From: an uncultured Eubacteriaceae bacterium
GTDB taxonomy: Bacteria > Bacillota > Clostridia > Lachnospirales > CAG-274
Direction of reading: 5' to 3'
Length of the DNA stretch: 64,000 bases
Assembly (NCBI GenBank): GCA_946497035.1
Contig: CAMMIW010000007.1
Coordinates: forward strand, 46,216 to 110,215
The notes under the pieces were generated by a model, which saw nothing but the letters and a program-made list of their open reading frames with translations, was not told where the DNA came from and did no database searches. Both the position numbers and the translations under genes were made by a program. Within the stretch, counting starts at the first letter, position 1. Each line of letters starts with the position of its first letter. Shown one piece after another: positions 25,825 through 34,831 of the stretch.

Positions 25825-27249
25825 ATGATTAGAACAAGATTTGCACCTAGCCCTACGGGATATATGCATATAGGAAATCTTAGAACGGCACTTTATGAAT
25901 ATTTAATAGCAAAAGCTAATAATGGTAAATTTATACTTCGTATAGAAGATACAGATCAAGAAAGATTAGTAGACGATGCAACAGATGTTATTTATAAAAC
26001 ACTTAAAATGGCAGGCATACAACATGATGAAGGGCCAGATATTGGTGGAGATTATGGCCCATATATACAAAGCCAAAGAAAAAACGATTATTTACAATAT
26101 GCTAAACAATTAGTAGAAAAAGGTGAAGCATATTATTGTTTTTGTGATAAAGAGAGATTAGAGAGTTTAAAGGGAAATGATGGCATAGCTAAATATGATA
26201 GACATTGTGCACATTTATCAAGAGAAGAGATAGAGCAAAAATTAAAAGAAAATATACCTTTTGTTATTAGACAGAAAATAAAAGAAGGTAAAACAACTTT
26301 TATAGATGCAGTTTATGGAGAAATAACAGTAGATAATGAAGAAATGGAAGATCAAATATTAATAAAATCTGACGGATTACCTACATATAATTTTGCTAAC
26401 GTTATAGATGATCATTTAATGGATATAACACACGTTGTTAGAGGTAGCGAATATTTATCTTCTACTCCAAAATATAACCTTTTATATGATGCTTTTGGTT
26501 GGAACATACCTACTTATGTACATTTACCACCTGTTATGAAAAATCAAACAGAAAAATTATCTAAACGAAATGGAGATGCATCTTTTCAAGATTTAATAGA
26601 TAAAGGATATTTACCAGAAGCTATAGTTAATTATATTGCTCTTTTAGGCTGGTCACCATCTAATAATCAAGAGATATTTACTTTAGATGAGCTTATACAA
26701 AATTTTAATATAAAAGGCCTTAGCAAATCACCTGCTATATTTGACATAGTTAAGCTTACTTGGTTAAATGGGGAATATATTAAAAAAATGGATTTTGATA
26801 AATTTTTTGAGATGGCAGAGCCTGTTTTAAAAAATGCTATATCAAAACCTTATAATCTTAAAAAAATAGCAGAACATATAAAAACTAGAATAGGTACTAT
26901 AAATGATATAACAGAAATGGTTGATTTTATAGAAGAGTTACCAGATTATAACACAGAGCTTTATATTCACAAAAAAATGAAAACAGATGAAGCTATATCT
27001 TTAGAAGTATTAAAAAATATATTACCTATTTTTGAAAGAATACAAAACTGGGATAATGATACTATTTATAATGCTATGATAGATTTAGTATCAAAAATGG
27101 AAGTTAAAAATGGTGTAGTTTTATGGCCTATTAGAACAGCTTTATCTGGAAAGCCATCTTCACCTTGTGGGGCTAGTGAAATGGCAGAAATTTTTGGTAA
27201 AGAAGAAACTTTAGCAAGAATTAAAAAGGGGATAGAAAAGCTATCTTAG
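25825..27249 (+). CDS. gltX: Glutamyl-tRNA synthetase
   Basis: Class I synthetase of 474 residues that charges tRNA(Glu). HIGH-type motif [17 protein letters not shown] at residues 8-24 and KMSKS-type motif [12 protein letters not shown] are intact, with [20 protein letters not shown] between them. GGAGG (25815-25819) is five bases before ATG 25825; the in-frame ATG 25813 overlaps that site. A promoter at 25756-25784 precedes it. Whether it also charges tRNA(Gln), as in many Firmicutes that use an amidotransferase, cannot be told from this window. Confidence 0.96.
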   Translation: MIRTRFAPSPTGYMHIGNLRTALYEYLIAKANNGKFILRIEDTDQERLVDDATDVIYKTLKMAGIQHDEGPDIGGDYGPYIQSQRKNDYLQYAKQLVEKGEAYYCFCDKERLESLKGNDGIAKYDRHCAHLSREEIEQKLKENIPFVIRQKIKEGKTTFIDAVYGEITVDNEEMEDQILIKSDGLPTYNFANVIDDHLMDITHVVRGSEYLSSTPKYNLLYDAFGWNIPTYVHLPPVMKNQTEKLSKRNGDASFQDLIDKGYLPEAIVNYIALLGWSPSNNQEIFTLDELIQNFNIKGLSKSPAIFDIVKLTWLNGEYIKKMDFDKFFEMAEPVLKNAISKPYNLKKIAEHIKTRIGTINDITEMVDFIEELPDYNTELYIHKKMKTDEAISLEVLKNILPIFERIQNWDNDTIYNAMIDLVSKMEVKNGVVLWPIRTALSGKPSSPCGASEMAEIFGKEETLARIKKGIEKLS

Positions 27250-27382
27250 TTTACGAGGATAAATTAAAACCTAATTTATTTTAATCAAAACTAATAAATA
27301 GTTATCAAAATATAACATAAACTATTGTTTTGTGTTATTTGATATAAATATTATGACATCAATAGAGAAGGAAGGTAAAAAA

Positions 27383-29575
27383 ATGAAAAGACACTACAAA
27401 ATAATTATTCCAATTTTATCTGTGGCTATGGTTACAAATATAACTCCTACAATACCTGCTTATGCAAACTATAATGTAGGAATCTCTTATAAGCAAAAAG
27501 TAGGTACTGAATTTTCGGATATTAATGGTTTTAAATATAAAATTATAGAATATAAAACAGAACTTAATAGTGCACCTAAATTAGCGGCAAAATTAATTGG
27601 TTTTGATAAATCAAATAAAGGAACTGCTACTTATGGGCAAGGCTCTAAAGTAGAGTTTGATAGTAATGGATTAATAACAGAAATAAATATTTCAACAGTA
27701 ATATATAATGGTAAAACATATGATGCTGCTTTTATGGAAGGAAATAACCAATTTTTAAGTGATAGCGACCTTAGACCAATTTCTCAAGGTGGCGCTCACA
27801 TATCATTGCCTAAGTTATTAACTGTGCCTAGAAAAGCATTTTCAAATGTAAGTGGCTTATCTGGAACGGGATTATTAAATTTGGCTTCTGTTTCTTTTAC
27901 AGGTTTAACTAATAAAGGGGTATATGATAATGAATACGTAGGAATTCAATTAAGTGTTATGCCTTTTGCTTTTGCAGGATGTACTAATTTAAAAACGGTA
28001 GATTTAGGAAACGCAAACTTTATAGGTGGTGGTGCTTTTTATTACTGTCCTAATTTAGAAACAGTTAATGCTCCTAATTTAGAATCAATAGGATATGACT
28101 CTAATAACGGGGGCTCAACTGATTCTAGCAATGCATTTACTTATGATGAAAAGTTAAACTATATGTATGTACCGAAATTATCTTATATAGCTCCTGATAC
28201 TTTTACAGATAGTGATATAGTATTTAACTTTGCAGATAATGATGGAACAACTTCTCTTGTATCACCATATGATAAAGATGCTTTTGTACAAAGCTCTAAC
28301 AAATATTTAATGCTGGCTACAAGTGATAAATTAATAAAACAGCTAAATGAATCATACTCTAATCAAAGCAATAAAGTTAAAATATGCAAAATAGAAGTAA
28401 ATAAACCTATAGATTTTACAGGATTTGATTTATTAAATGAAAATGAAGTAGCATCTATTATAAATACAATTGAAACAGTACTTTCTACATCATCTCAAGG
28501 TACTATAAATATTATTGCTACACCTAGTTCTGATACGGAAAATAGCTTTAAGGTTCAAATTCCTAAAAGTAGCCAAGCAAGTAGAATTACTCTTAATGGT
28601 AACCCTATTGGAGGAGTAACTACAACAACAAGTACAACACAAAGTACAACACAAAGTACAACACAGAGTACAACACAAAGTACAACACAGAGTACAACAC
28701 AAAGTACAACACAAAGTACAACAGAGAGTACAACGCAAAGTACGACACAGAGCACAACAGAAAGTACAACACAAAGTACAACACAAACTACAACAGAAAG
28801 AACAACAGAAAGTACAACACAAACTACTACAAGAAGAACAACAGAGAGTACTACAAGAAGAACAACACAAACTACAACAGAAAAAATGACAGAAACTACA
28901 ACACAACAAACTACTGGTAAAACTGTTGCAAGTAATGAGCAACATGTTATAAAAGATATTACATTACCTAATAAAGAAAATGTTGTAATAAACATACCTA
29001 AACAGACTGAAAATAAAGAACCGGTATTTAAAGATGTTGCTGATGATAGCTGGAGTTCAGATTATATAAAAAAGGCGTATAGCTTAGGTTTAATTACTGG
29101 AGATGAAGATGCTTCATTTAATCCTAAATCAAATATTACTAGAGCAGATACAATGGTTATAATAGATAAATTATTAGGGTTAGGTGATTTAACAACTAAT
29201 AATAATTTTAAAGATGTACCTTCTGATAGTTATTATTGCCAAGCTGTAAATAATTTAAGTCATTTAGGAATTGTATATGGTTCAAATGCAAACTTTAACC
29301 CTACTGGTCACATAACTAGACAAGATACAATGGTGGTTATTAATAATGTGATTAAAACTTTAGGTATACATACAGATAATAATGTTGATTCTTTAAATAG
29401 TTTTAAAGATGCTAATAAAATATCTCCTTATGCAAAAGAGGCTGTAGCTGTATTAGTTAATTTAGGAATAGTTAATGGAAGCTCAGGAAATATAAATCCT
29501 AAAGATACAATAACTAGAGAGCAATTTTGTAAAATTGTTTCAGATTTACACGATATTATTTTAAATAATTTATAA
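27383..29575 (+). CDS. Surface protein: BspA-type leucine-rich repeats, Thr/Ser/Gln repeat stalk, three SLH domains
   Basis: Predicted S-layer-anchored surface protein of 730 residues. A signal peptide ends near PAYA (residue 29). Residues of about 135-300 contain BspA-type leucine-rich segments such as LPKLLTVPRKAFSNV, VMPFAFAGCTNLKTVDLG and GGGAFYYCPNLETVNAPNLE. Residues of about 413-513 are a low-complexity stalk of TTQS/TTES units giving way to TTRR and TTQT. From about 549 to the end are three SLH domains starting FKDVADDSW, FKDVPSDSY and FKDANKISP. Start at ATG 27383 after AAGGAAGG; the longer frame from 27332 has no ribosome site. Adhesion is plausible but unproven. It lies alone between gltX and nadD. 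Confidence 0.88.
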   Translation: MKRHYKIIIPILSVAMVTNITPTIPAYANYNVGISYKQKVGTEFSDINGFKYKIIEYKTELNSAPKLAAKLIGFDKSNKGTATYGQGSKVEFDSNGLITEINISTVIYNGKTYDAAFMEGNNQFLSDSDLRPISQGGAHISLPKLLTVPRKAFSNVSGLSGTGLLNLASVSFTGLTNKGVYDNEYVGIQLSVMPFAFAGCTNLKTVDLGNANFIGGGAFYYCPNLETVNAPNLESIGYDSNNGGSTDSSNAFTYDEKLNYMYVPKLSYIAPDTFTDSDIVFNFADNDGTTSLVSPYDKDAFVQSSNKYLMLATSDKLIKQLNESYSNQSNKVKICKIEVNKPIDFTGFDLLNENEVASIINTIETVLSTSSQGTINIIATPSSDTENSFKVQIPKSSQASRITLNGNPIGGVTTTTSTTQSTTQSTTQSTTQSTTQSTTQSTTQSTTESTTQSTTQSTTESTTQSTTQTTTERTTESTTQTTTRRTTESTTRRTTQTTTEKMTETTTQQTTGKTVASNEQHVIKDITLPNKENVVINIPKQTENKEPVFKDVADDSWSSDYIKKAYSLGLITGDEDASFNPKSNITRADTMVIIDKLLGLGDLTTNNNFKDVPSDSYYCQAVNNLSHLGIVYGSNANFNPTGHITRQDTMVVINNVIKTLGIHTDNNVDSLNSFKDANKISPYAKEAVAVLVNLGIVNGSSGNINPKDTITREQFCKIVSDLHDIILNNL
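28628..28850 (+). repeat. In-frame 12-base tandem repeat encoding TTQS units
   Basis: The unit AGTACAACACAA and close variants (AGTACAACAGAG, AGTACGACACAG) recur about 15 or more times inside the SLH protein gene, becoming degenerate at the 3' end. Such arrays change length easily by slippage, always in whole codons. Confidence 0.9.
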
Positions 29576-29664
29576 TTAGAATAAATACATATTTTTTAAA
29601 TAGCGTATAAATATAGATTATATAGTATATAAAAATTTTATTTATAGGTTGGAGTTGATTTTTA

Positions 29665-30849
29665 ATGGAAAATTTTAAAAATATAAAAAAATTAGGCATT
29701 ATGGGAGGTACATTTAATCCTATACATTATGCACATTTATTTACAAGCAACTATGTTTTAGAAAACTATAAATTAGATAAAATAGTTTTTATACCAACAG
29801 GAGAACCACCTCACAAAAAAAATATAACTGTAGCTAATACTAAACATAGGTATAATATGACAAAGATAGCTATAGAAGATAACCCTAATTTTTTTATATC
29901 TAATATGGAAATAGAAAGACATACAACAACTTATACAATAGATACATTAAGGCAAATAAAAAATATGTGTGATAAAGATACAGAGCTTTATTTTATAGTA
30001 GGAACAGATACAATAAGCCAAGTTTATAGTTGGAAAGAGCCAGAAGCTATATTTGATTTAACAAAATTTATTGTAACAACAAGGCCTAACTATACTTTAA
30101 ATCAATTTACTAAAGATTTGGTAAAAAAACATAAAGATAAAATATACTTTTGTGAAACACCAATGATGGAGATATCTTCTACTATTATAAGAAAAAGAAT
30201 AGAGCAAGAAAAAACAATTAGTTATTTATTACCTAAAAATGTAGAAAACTACATTTATGAAAACAATTTATATAAAACAGACTATTTTAATAAATATGAA
30301 AAAGAGATAAACATATTAAAACAAAATCTTACAGAAAAAAGATTTAATCATTCTATAGAGGTTGCTAAAGAGGCAAAAAAACTTGCAATAGAGCACAATT
30401 TAGATAAAGAAAAAGCCTTTTTAGCAGGCCTTGTACACGATTGTTGTAAATGTTTTTCTTTACCTAAAATATATGAAGCTTGTGAAAAATATAATTTTAA
30501 ATTAGATGATGTTTTACAAAAACAACCAGATTTAGCTCATAGCTTTTTAGGTTATTATGTAGCAAAAGATATTTATAATATAGATGATGAAAATATGTTA
30601 AATGCTATAAAATATCATACTACTGGTAAAACAGATATGACAGAGCTTGAAAAAATAATATATATAGCAGATTATATAGAGCCTACAAGAGCATATTTTG
30701 ATGGCATATATGAAGCTAGAGAGCTTGCTTATAAAAATTTAGATAGAGCTATGTCTTATATATTAGAAAATACTATACAATTTAATAGAAAAAAGGGGCG
30801 AATTATACACCCTTTAAGTATAGAAGCATACAGTTATTATAAAAATTAG
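29665..30849 (+). CDS. nadD: Nicotinate-nucleotide adenylyltransferase fused to YqeK-type HD phosphohydrolase
   Basis: A 394-residue fusion. Residues 1 to about 205 are NadD, which adenylates nicotinate mononucleotide in NAD synthesis: GIMGGTFNPIHYAHL, PTGEPPHKK and ISSTIIRKRI. Residues from about 225 are a YqeK-type HD domain with RFNHSIEVAKEAKKLA, LVHDCCKCF (HD pair) and YIADYIEPTRAYFDG. Free-standing YqeK hydrolyses Ap4A symmetrically. The two genes are usually neighbours followed by rsfS, as here, so the fusion has kept gene order; some Clostridia share it. ATG 29665 follows GGAG by about a dozen bases, a weak spacing. No stop or frameshift separates the two parts. Confidence 0.93.
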   Translation: MENFKNIKKLGIMGGTFNPIHYAHLFTSNYVLENYKLDKIVFIPTGEPPHKKNITVANTKHRYNMTKIAIEDNPNFFISNMEIERHTTTYTIDTLRQIKNMCDKDTELYFIVGTDTISQVYSWKEPEAIFDLTKFIVTTRPNYTLNQFTKDLVKKHKDKIYFCETPMMEISSTIIRKRIEQEKTISYLLPKNVENYIYENNLYKTDYFNKYEKEINILKQNLTEKRFNHSIEVAKEAKKLAIEHNLDKEKAFLAGLVHDCCKCFSLPKIYEACEKYNFKLDDVLQKQPDLAHSFLGYYVAKDIYNIDDENMLNAIKYHTTGKTDMTELEKIIYIADYIEPTRAYFDGIYEARELAYKNLDRAMSYILENTIQFNRKKGRIIHPLSIEAYSYYKN

Positions 30850-30859
30850 GAGGGATAAA

Positions 30860-31222
30860 ATGGATAAACAACAAGTTTTTGAAGCGGTAAAAGTTGCATA
30901 TAAAGCTTTAGATGATAAAATGGGCATTGATATAAAAGTGATAGATATAGGCAGCTTATCGCCTATAGCAGATTATTTCGTTATAGCTAGTGCTAGTAAC
31001 TCTAGCCAATTAAGAGCTATGGCAGAGGCGGTAGAAGAAGAACTGCACAAAAAATGTAACATACAAAAAACACATATTGAAGGTGTTCAAACAAAAAGTT
31101 GGATTTTATTAGACTTTAGTGATATAGTAGTACATTTGTTTAATGAAGAAGACAGAGAATTTTACAATATAGAAAGAATATGGGCAGATGCAGAAATTAT
31201 AGATGAAAATCTTTTAAAATAA
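30860..31222 (+). CDS. rsfS: Ribosome silencing factor RsfS
   Basis: Binds L14 of the 50S subunit and blocks subunit joining when nutrients run low. The 120-residue length and motifs DIKVIDIGSLSPIADYFVIA, SQLRAMAEAVEEEL and WILLDFSDIVVHLF are standard. GGAGGG precedes ATG 30860, ten bases after the nadD-yqeK fusion, so the two are co-transcribed. Also known as YbeB/Iojap. Confidence 0.95.
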   Translation: MDKQQVFEAVKVAYKALDDKMGIDIKVIDIGSLSPIADYFVIASASNSSQLRAMAEAVEEELHKKCNIQKTHIEGVQTKSWILLDFSDIVVHLFNEEDREFYNIERIWADAEIIDENLLK

Positions 31223-31257
31223 AAATAAATATTAAAATCTACTAGGGGGGTATGTTG

Positions 31258-32859
31258 TTGAGCAAAACAAAGTTTATAAAACACGCAGCAATACTTGCAG
31301 TAGCTAGTCTTTTAGTTAGATTACTAGGATTTTTATATAGGTTACCTTTAACAAATATGTTAGGTGATGAAGGTAATGGTATATATAGCGCAGGATTTTA
31401 TTTATATAATTTTTTTCTTGTTATGAGCTCAGCAGGTTTGCCTGCCGCTATATCTAAAATAGTTTCTGAAAAAATAGCTTTAGAAGAATATAGAAATGTT
31501 AAAAAAACTTTTAAAATAGCTCTTATTTTATCTGGTGGGGTAGGTTTAATATTTTCTATAATTATGTTTGTATCAGCTAAAGGTTTTTCTAAAATAATAG
31601 GTAGCCCCGATAGCTATTATACGATACTCACATTATCTCCTACTGTTTTTATCGTTTCTATTATGTCTGTTTTTAGGGGCTATTTTCAAGGTTTAGGTAC
31701 AACCGTTCCTACTGCTTTATCTCAGGTTATAGAGCAAATATTTAATGCTATATTTAGCATATATTTAGCATATTTATTAGTAGGTATAAGCTTACCTTTA
31801 GGTGCGGCAGGTGGCACTATGGGAACAGGTATAGGCGCATTAGCAGGGCTTATATATATTTTTATTATTTATATAAATAGAAAAACATATATAAATAGAA
31901 AACTTTCTAAAAGGACACATAAATATAGAATAGAAACTAATAAAGAGATAGCTATAAAAATAATAAAAACAGCTGCCCCTATTATTGCAGGAACTGCAAT
32001 TTTTAGTATGACTAATCTTATAGATATGCAAATGGTAAATAGTAGGCTTTTAGCTTCTAACGCTTTTACAGAAAAAGAGGTTACATCTTTATATGGTCAG
32101 CTCACTGGTAAATATGTAACGCTTACAACTTTGCCTGTTTCTATATCAACAGCTCTTGCAACGGCGGTTTTACCTAGTATAGCTAGTAGTATGATACAAA
32201 AAGATATAAAAACTGTAAGAAAAAAAATAGATGTTAGTCTTAGGCTTACTATGATAATATCAATACCTGCCGCTATTGGTATGGGAGTTTTGTCAGATGA
32301 AATATTGCTTTTATTATTTCCTAATTATTCTGAAGGTGGTAGCCTTTTAAAATGGGGAGCTTTAAGCATTATATTTTTAGCTTTATGTCAAATAATAACA
32401 GGTATTTTACAGGGTATTGGCAAAATGACTATACCTGCAAAAAATGCTTTTATAGGTTCTCTTATAAAAATACCTATAAATTATTTTTTAATTGCTATAC
32501 CAAGCATAAACGTTATAGGTGCTATAATTAGCACAACAGTATGTTATATAATAGCATCTATATTAAATTTTATGGAGCTTAAAAAATTTACTAAAATAAA
32601 GCCAGATTATAAAGGTATATTAGTTAAACCTACAATAGCTTCTATCGTTATGGGTGTAGCTTGTTATTTTTCTTATAAAGGTTTATTTTATATTAGCCAA
32701 AGCAATACTATATCTACTTTAATTAGTATATTTGTATCTGTTATAGTTTATTTAGTTAGCCTAGCTTTTATAGGTGGATTTAAAAGAGAAGATTTAAGCT
32801 TACTACCTATGGGAAGAAAGATAATTTATATTTTAGAAAGATTTAAATTAATAGATTAA
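31258..32859 (+). CDS. SpoVB/MurJ-like polysaccharide or lipid flippase
   Basis: The 533-residue polytopic membrane protein has about 14 hydrophobic segments, of the MVF/MATE-type polysaccharide biosynthesis group. The start SKTKFIKHAAILAVASLLVR, then LLGFLYRLPLTNMLG, matches SpoVB and related clostridial lipid-linked precursor flippases; SpoVB acts in spore cortex synthesis. Several paralogues are usual per genome, so a sporulation role is inferred only from family and surroundings. TTG 31258 is seven bases after AGGGGGG (31244-31250) and is preferred to ATG 31252, which is one base from it. Thirty-five bases separate it from rsfS. Confidence 0.83.
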   Translation: MSKTKFIKHAAILAVASLLVRLLGFLYRLPLTNMLGDEGNGIYSAGFYLYNFFLVMSSAGLPAAISKIVSEKIALEEYRNVKKTFKIALILSGGVGLIFSIIMFVSAKGFSKIIGSPDSYYTILTLSPTVFIVSIMSVFRGYFQGLGTTVPTALSQVIEQIFNAIFSIYLAYLLVGISLPLGAAGGTMGTGIGALAGLIYIFIIYINRKTYINRKLSKRTHKYRIETNKEIAIKIIKTAAPIIAGTAIFSMTNLIDMQMVNSRLLASNAFTEKEVTSLYGQLTGKYVTLTTLPVSISTALATAVLPSIASSMIQKDIKTVRKKIDVSLRLTMIISIPAAIGMGVLSDEILLLLFPNYSEGGSLLKWGALSIIFLALCQIITGILQGIGKMTIPAKNAFIGSLIKIPINYFLIAIPSINVIGAIISTTVCYIIASILNFMELKKFTKIKPDYKGILVKPTIASIVMGVACYFSYKGLFYISQSNTISTLISIFVSVIVYLVSLAFIGGFKREDLSLLPMGRKIIYILERFKLID

Positions 32860-32860
32860 A

Positions 32861-32940
32861 ATGTATTTAATTACATCTACTACCTCCCTTCATAAGACTG
32901 TTATCTTATTATTTATAATATTACTACAAAATTTATTATA
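32861..32940 (+). repeat. Dispersed intergenic element, copy E (left end missing)
   Basis: Retains TATTTAATTACATC from the core, ACCTCCC, a hairpin ATAAGA (32892-32897) with TCTTAT (32904-32909), and right end TATTACTACAAAATTTATTA. The AGGTTCT end is absent. Confidence 0.5.
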
Positions 32941-32967
32941 TAATCAATTTTTCATATTTAAAAATTT

Positions 32968-33002
32968 ATATCACAATTATTTTATAGTTGTGATATTTTT
33001 TT
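32968..33002 (+). terminator. Terminator between the spoVB-like gene and spoIIP
   Basis: TATCACAA (32969-32976) pairs with TTGTGATA (32988-32995), followed by T-rich sequence. Confidence 0.7.
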
Positions 33003-33060
33003 ATTTTTAGAATATATTTTTTATAATATATATTACTATGCTTATTAAGGAGAAAAAATT

Positions 33061-34161
33061 ATGGACAAGAAGATAGAAAAATTTTGTGAAAAAGTTGGAC
33101 TTGGTATAGCAATTAGTATACTTTTAACTATTGTTTTATTTTTTAATATAAATGAGGTAGCTTTTGGGGAAATTATGCTTTATGATACTATATCTAACTA
33201 TAAAATAAATGAAGATGTGAAAAATATATTTAAAAAAGAAGATTATATAGCTGTTTCTAACATAGAAAATAGCGAAAATGATCATATTGGAGATGTGGAG
33301 CTTATAGGGCTTGATGATATATCTTATGAGCATAAAAAAACAGATGAAGAGGTTAAAAATAGCACACAAATTAGCAATAGTAATATAGATGTAAAACAAC
33401 TACAAAATTTAGATTATTTAAGGCAAAAATTTTATATAGTAGATGCTACAACAGGTATGTCTAAAGATTATTTTAATGTTAATAACTTTTTAAGCACAGA
33501 TTTAAAAATAGAAAAAAATGGAGAAGAACCGAAAGTTTTAATTTTTCATACCCACCCTCACGAGATGTTTAAAGATAGTAATGTTAACGATATAAACGAA
33601 GGTATTGTAGGGGTAGGAACTAGGCTTGCTAACATTTTGGAGCAAGACTATGGCATAAAAACTTTACACATAACAGATTCTTCTTTTGATATGGTAAATG
33701 GTAGATTGCAAAGAAACGGTGCTTATGAAAGAATGGAGCCTGTTATACAAAAAGTTTTAGAAGAAAACCCATCTATAGAGCTTGTTATAGATTTACATAG
33801 AGATGGCGTTAACGAGAAAACCCATTTAGTTGAAAATATAAATGGTAAACCTACCGCTAAAATAATGTTTTTTAACGGTATATCTAGAATAATGGAAAAT
33901 GGTAAATTAAATAATATATCTAATTTGCCAAACCCTTATATACATACAAATTTAGCTCTTAGCTTTAATATGCAAATGAAAGCTATGGAAAAATATCCTG
34001 GTTTTACTAGAAAAATATACATAAAGCCATATAGATATAGCTTACATTTAAAGGCAAAAACTATGCTTATAGAAGCAGGTGCTCAAACTAACACTAAAGA
34101 AGAAATGTATAATGCTATGGAGCTTTTGGCAGATCTTATAAATGATGTTATTTTTTCTTAA
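33061..34161 (+). CDS. spoIIP: Stage II sporulation protein P
   Basis: Peptidoglycan amidase/endopeptidase of the SpoIID-SpoIIM-SpoIIP engulfment machine in the mother cell. The 366-residue protein has one N-terminal membrane anchor (about 13-32) and an outside catalytic domain with LIFHTHPHEMFKDS, LVIDLHRDGV and LIEAGAQTNTKEEMYNAMEL, the conserved zinc-site and C-terminal motifs. AAGGAG before ATG 33061. spoIIM follows 18 bases later, so two of the three DMP proteins are encoded together. Family members are about 330-400 residues, so it looks complete. Confidence 0.95.
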   Translation: MDKKIEKFCEKVGLGIAISILLTIVLFFNINEVAFGEIMLYDTISNYKINEDVKNIFKKEDYIAVSNIENSENDHIGDVELIGLDDISYEHKKTDEEVKNSTQISNSNIDVKQLQNLDYLRQKFYIVDATTGMSKDYFNVNNFLSTDLKIEKNGEEPKVLIFHTHPHEMFKDSNVNDINEGIVGVGTRLANILEQDYGIKTLHITDSSFDMVNGRLQRNGAYERMEPVIQKVLEENPSIELVIDLHRDGVNEKTHLVENINGKPTAKIMFFNGISRIMENGKLNNISNLPNPYIHTNLALSFNMQMKAMEKYPGFTRKIYIKPYRYSLHLKAKTMLIEAGAQTNTKEEMYNAMELLADLINDVIFS

Positions 34162-34179
34162 TATAGTGAGGAGAATTAT

Positions 34180-34719
34180 ATGAGATACATAAAAACAAAT
34201 TATTATGGCACAAAAGATAATATATTAAAATATGTTATGGCTTTTATGTTTTTAGGAAGTATTTTAGGTTCTACATTTTTTTGTTTTATATCTAACGATA
34301 GCATAAAAAAATTAGATTTATTTATAAATAATATAGATAACAATATGAGTATAATAAATTTTATAGAGGTAGCATTAAAAGATATTAAATATATAATTTT
34401 TATATGGTTTTTAGCTTTTATTTATTTAGGAGAGCTATTTATATATTTAATAGTTTTTTGTAAAGGTTTTTTTATTAGCTTTACAAATTGTATATTTTTT
34501 GGTAAATATTATTTTAATTTATTAAATATTGACTATTTTTACTATATATTGGAAAATAGTATTAATATTATTTTGATATTTTGTATATGTTATCAAGCAA
34601 TAAAATACTGTAGAAACAGAACAAAAAATACACAAATAGATACAAAAAAATATATAAAAACGCTTATTATATGTATAATTATAAATATTTCTTTACTTAT
34701 TTTATTTTATTATGTATAA
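34180..34719 (+). CDS. spoIIM: Stage II sporulation protein M
   Basis: Membrane scaffold of the DMP engulfment complex, 179 residues with about five hydrophobic segments. The family pattern is visible in FIWFLAFIYLGELFIYLIVF and the kGff.sFt stretch CKGFFISFTNCIF. GAGGAG before ATG 34180 and the tight link to spoIIP support the call. The sequence is short and very Phe/Ile rich, so a search would firm it up. Confidence 0.85.
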   Translation: MRYIKTNYYGTKDNILKYVMAFMFLGSILGSTFFCFISNDSIKKLDLFINNIDNNMSIINFIEVALKDIKYIIFIWFLAFIYLGELFIYLIVFCKGFFISFTNCIFFGKYYFNLLNIDYFYYILENSINIILIFCICYQAIKYCRNRTKNTQIDTKKYIKTLIICIIINISLLILFYYV

Positions 34720-34831
34720 TTGATTTATAGCCTAAAACTTTGTCTAATTTTATCTTAAAAGTATTTGAAAAATAAATAATAATATGCTAAAATATATGTT
34801 GATTATTATATAACCTTTATGGAGGTATTTT

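Noticed and set aside
28628..28850. Regularly repeated short units, CRISPR-like at first sight
   Set aside because: Units are 12 bases, in frame and contiguous, with no spacers; they are coding repeats.
28490..28995. Long antisense open frames rich in Cys/Ser or Val opposite the SLH protein gene
   Set aside because: They are the reverse complement of the 12-base TTQS array; the repeat keeps all frames open and there is no ribosome site.
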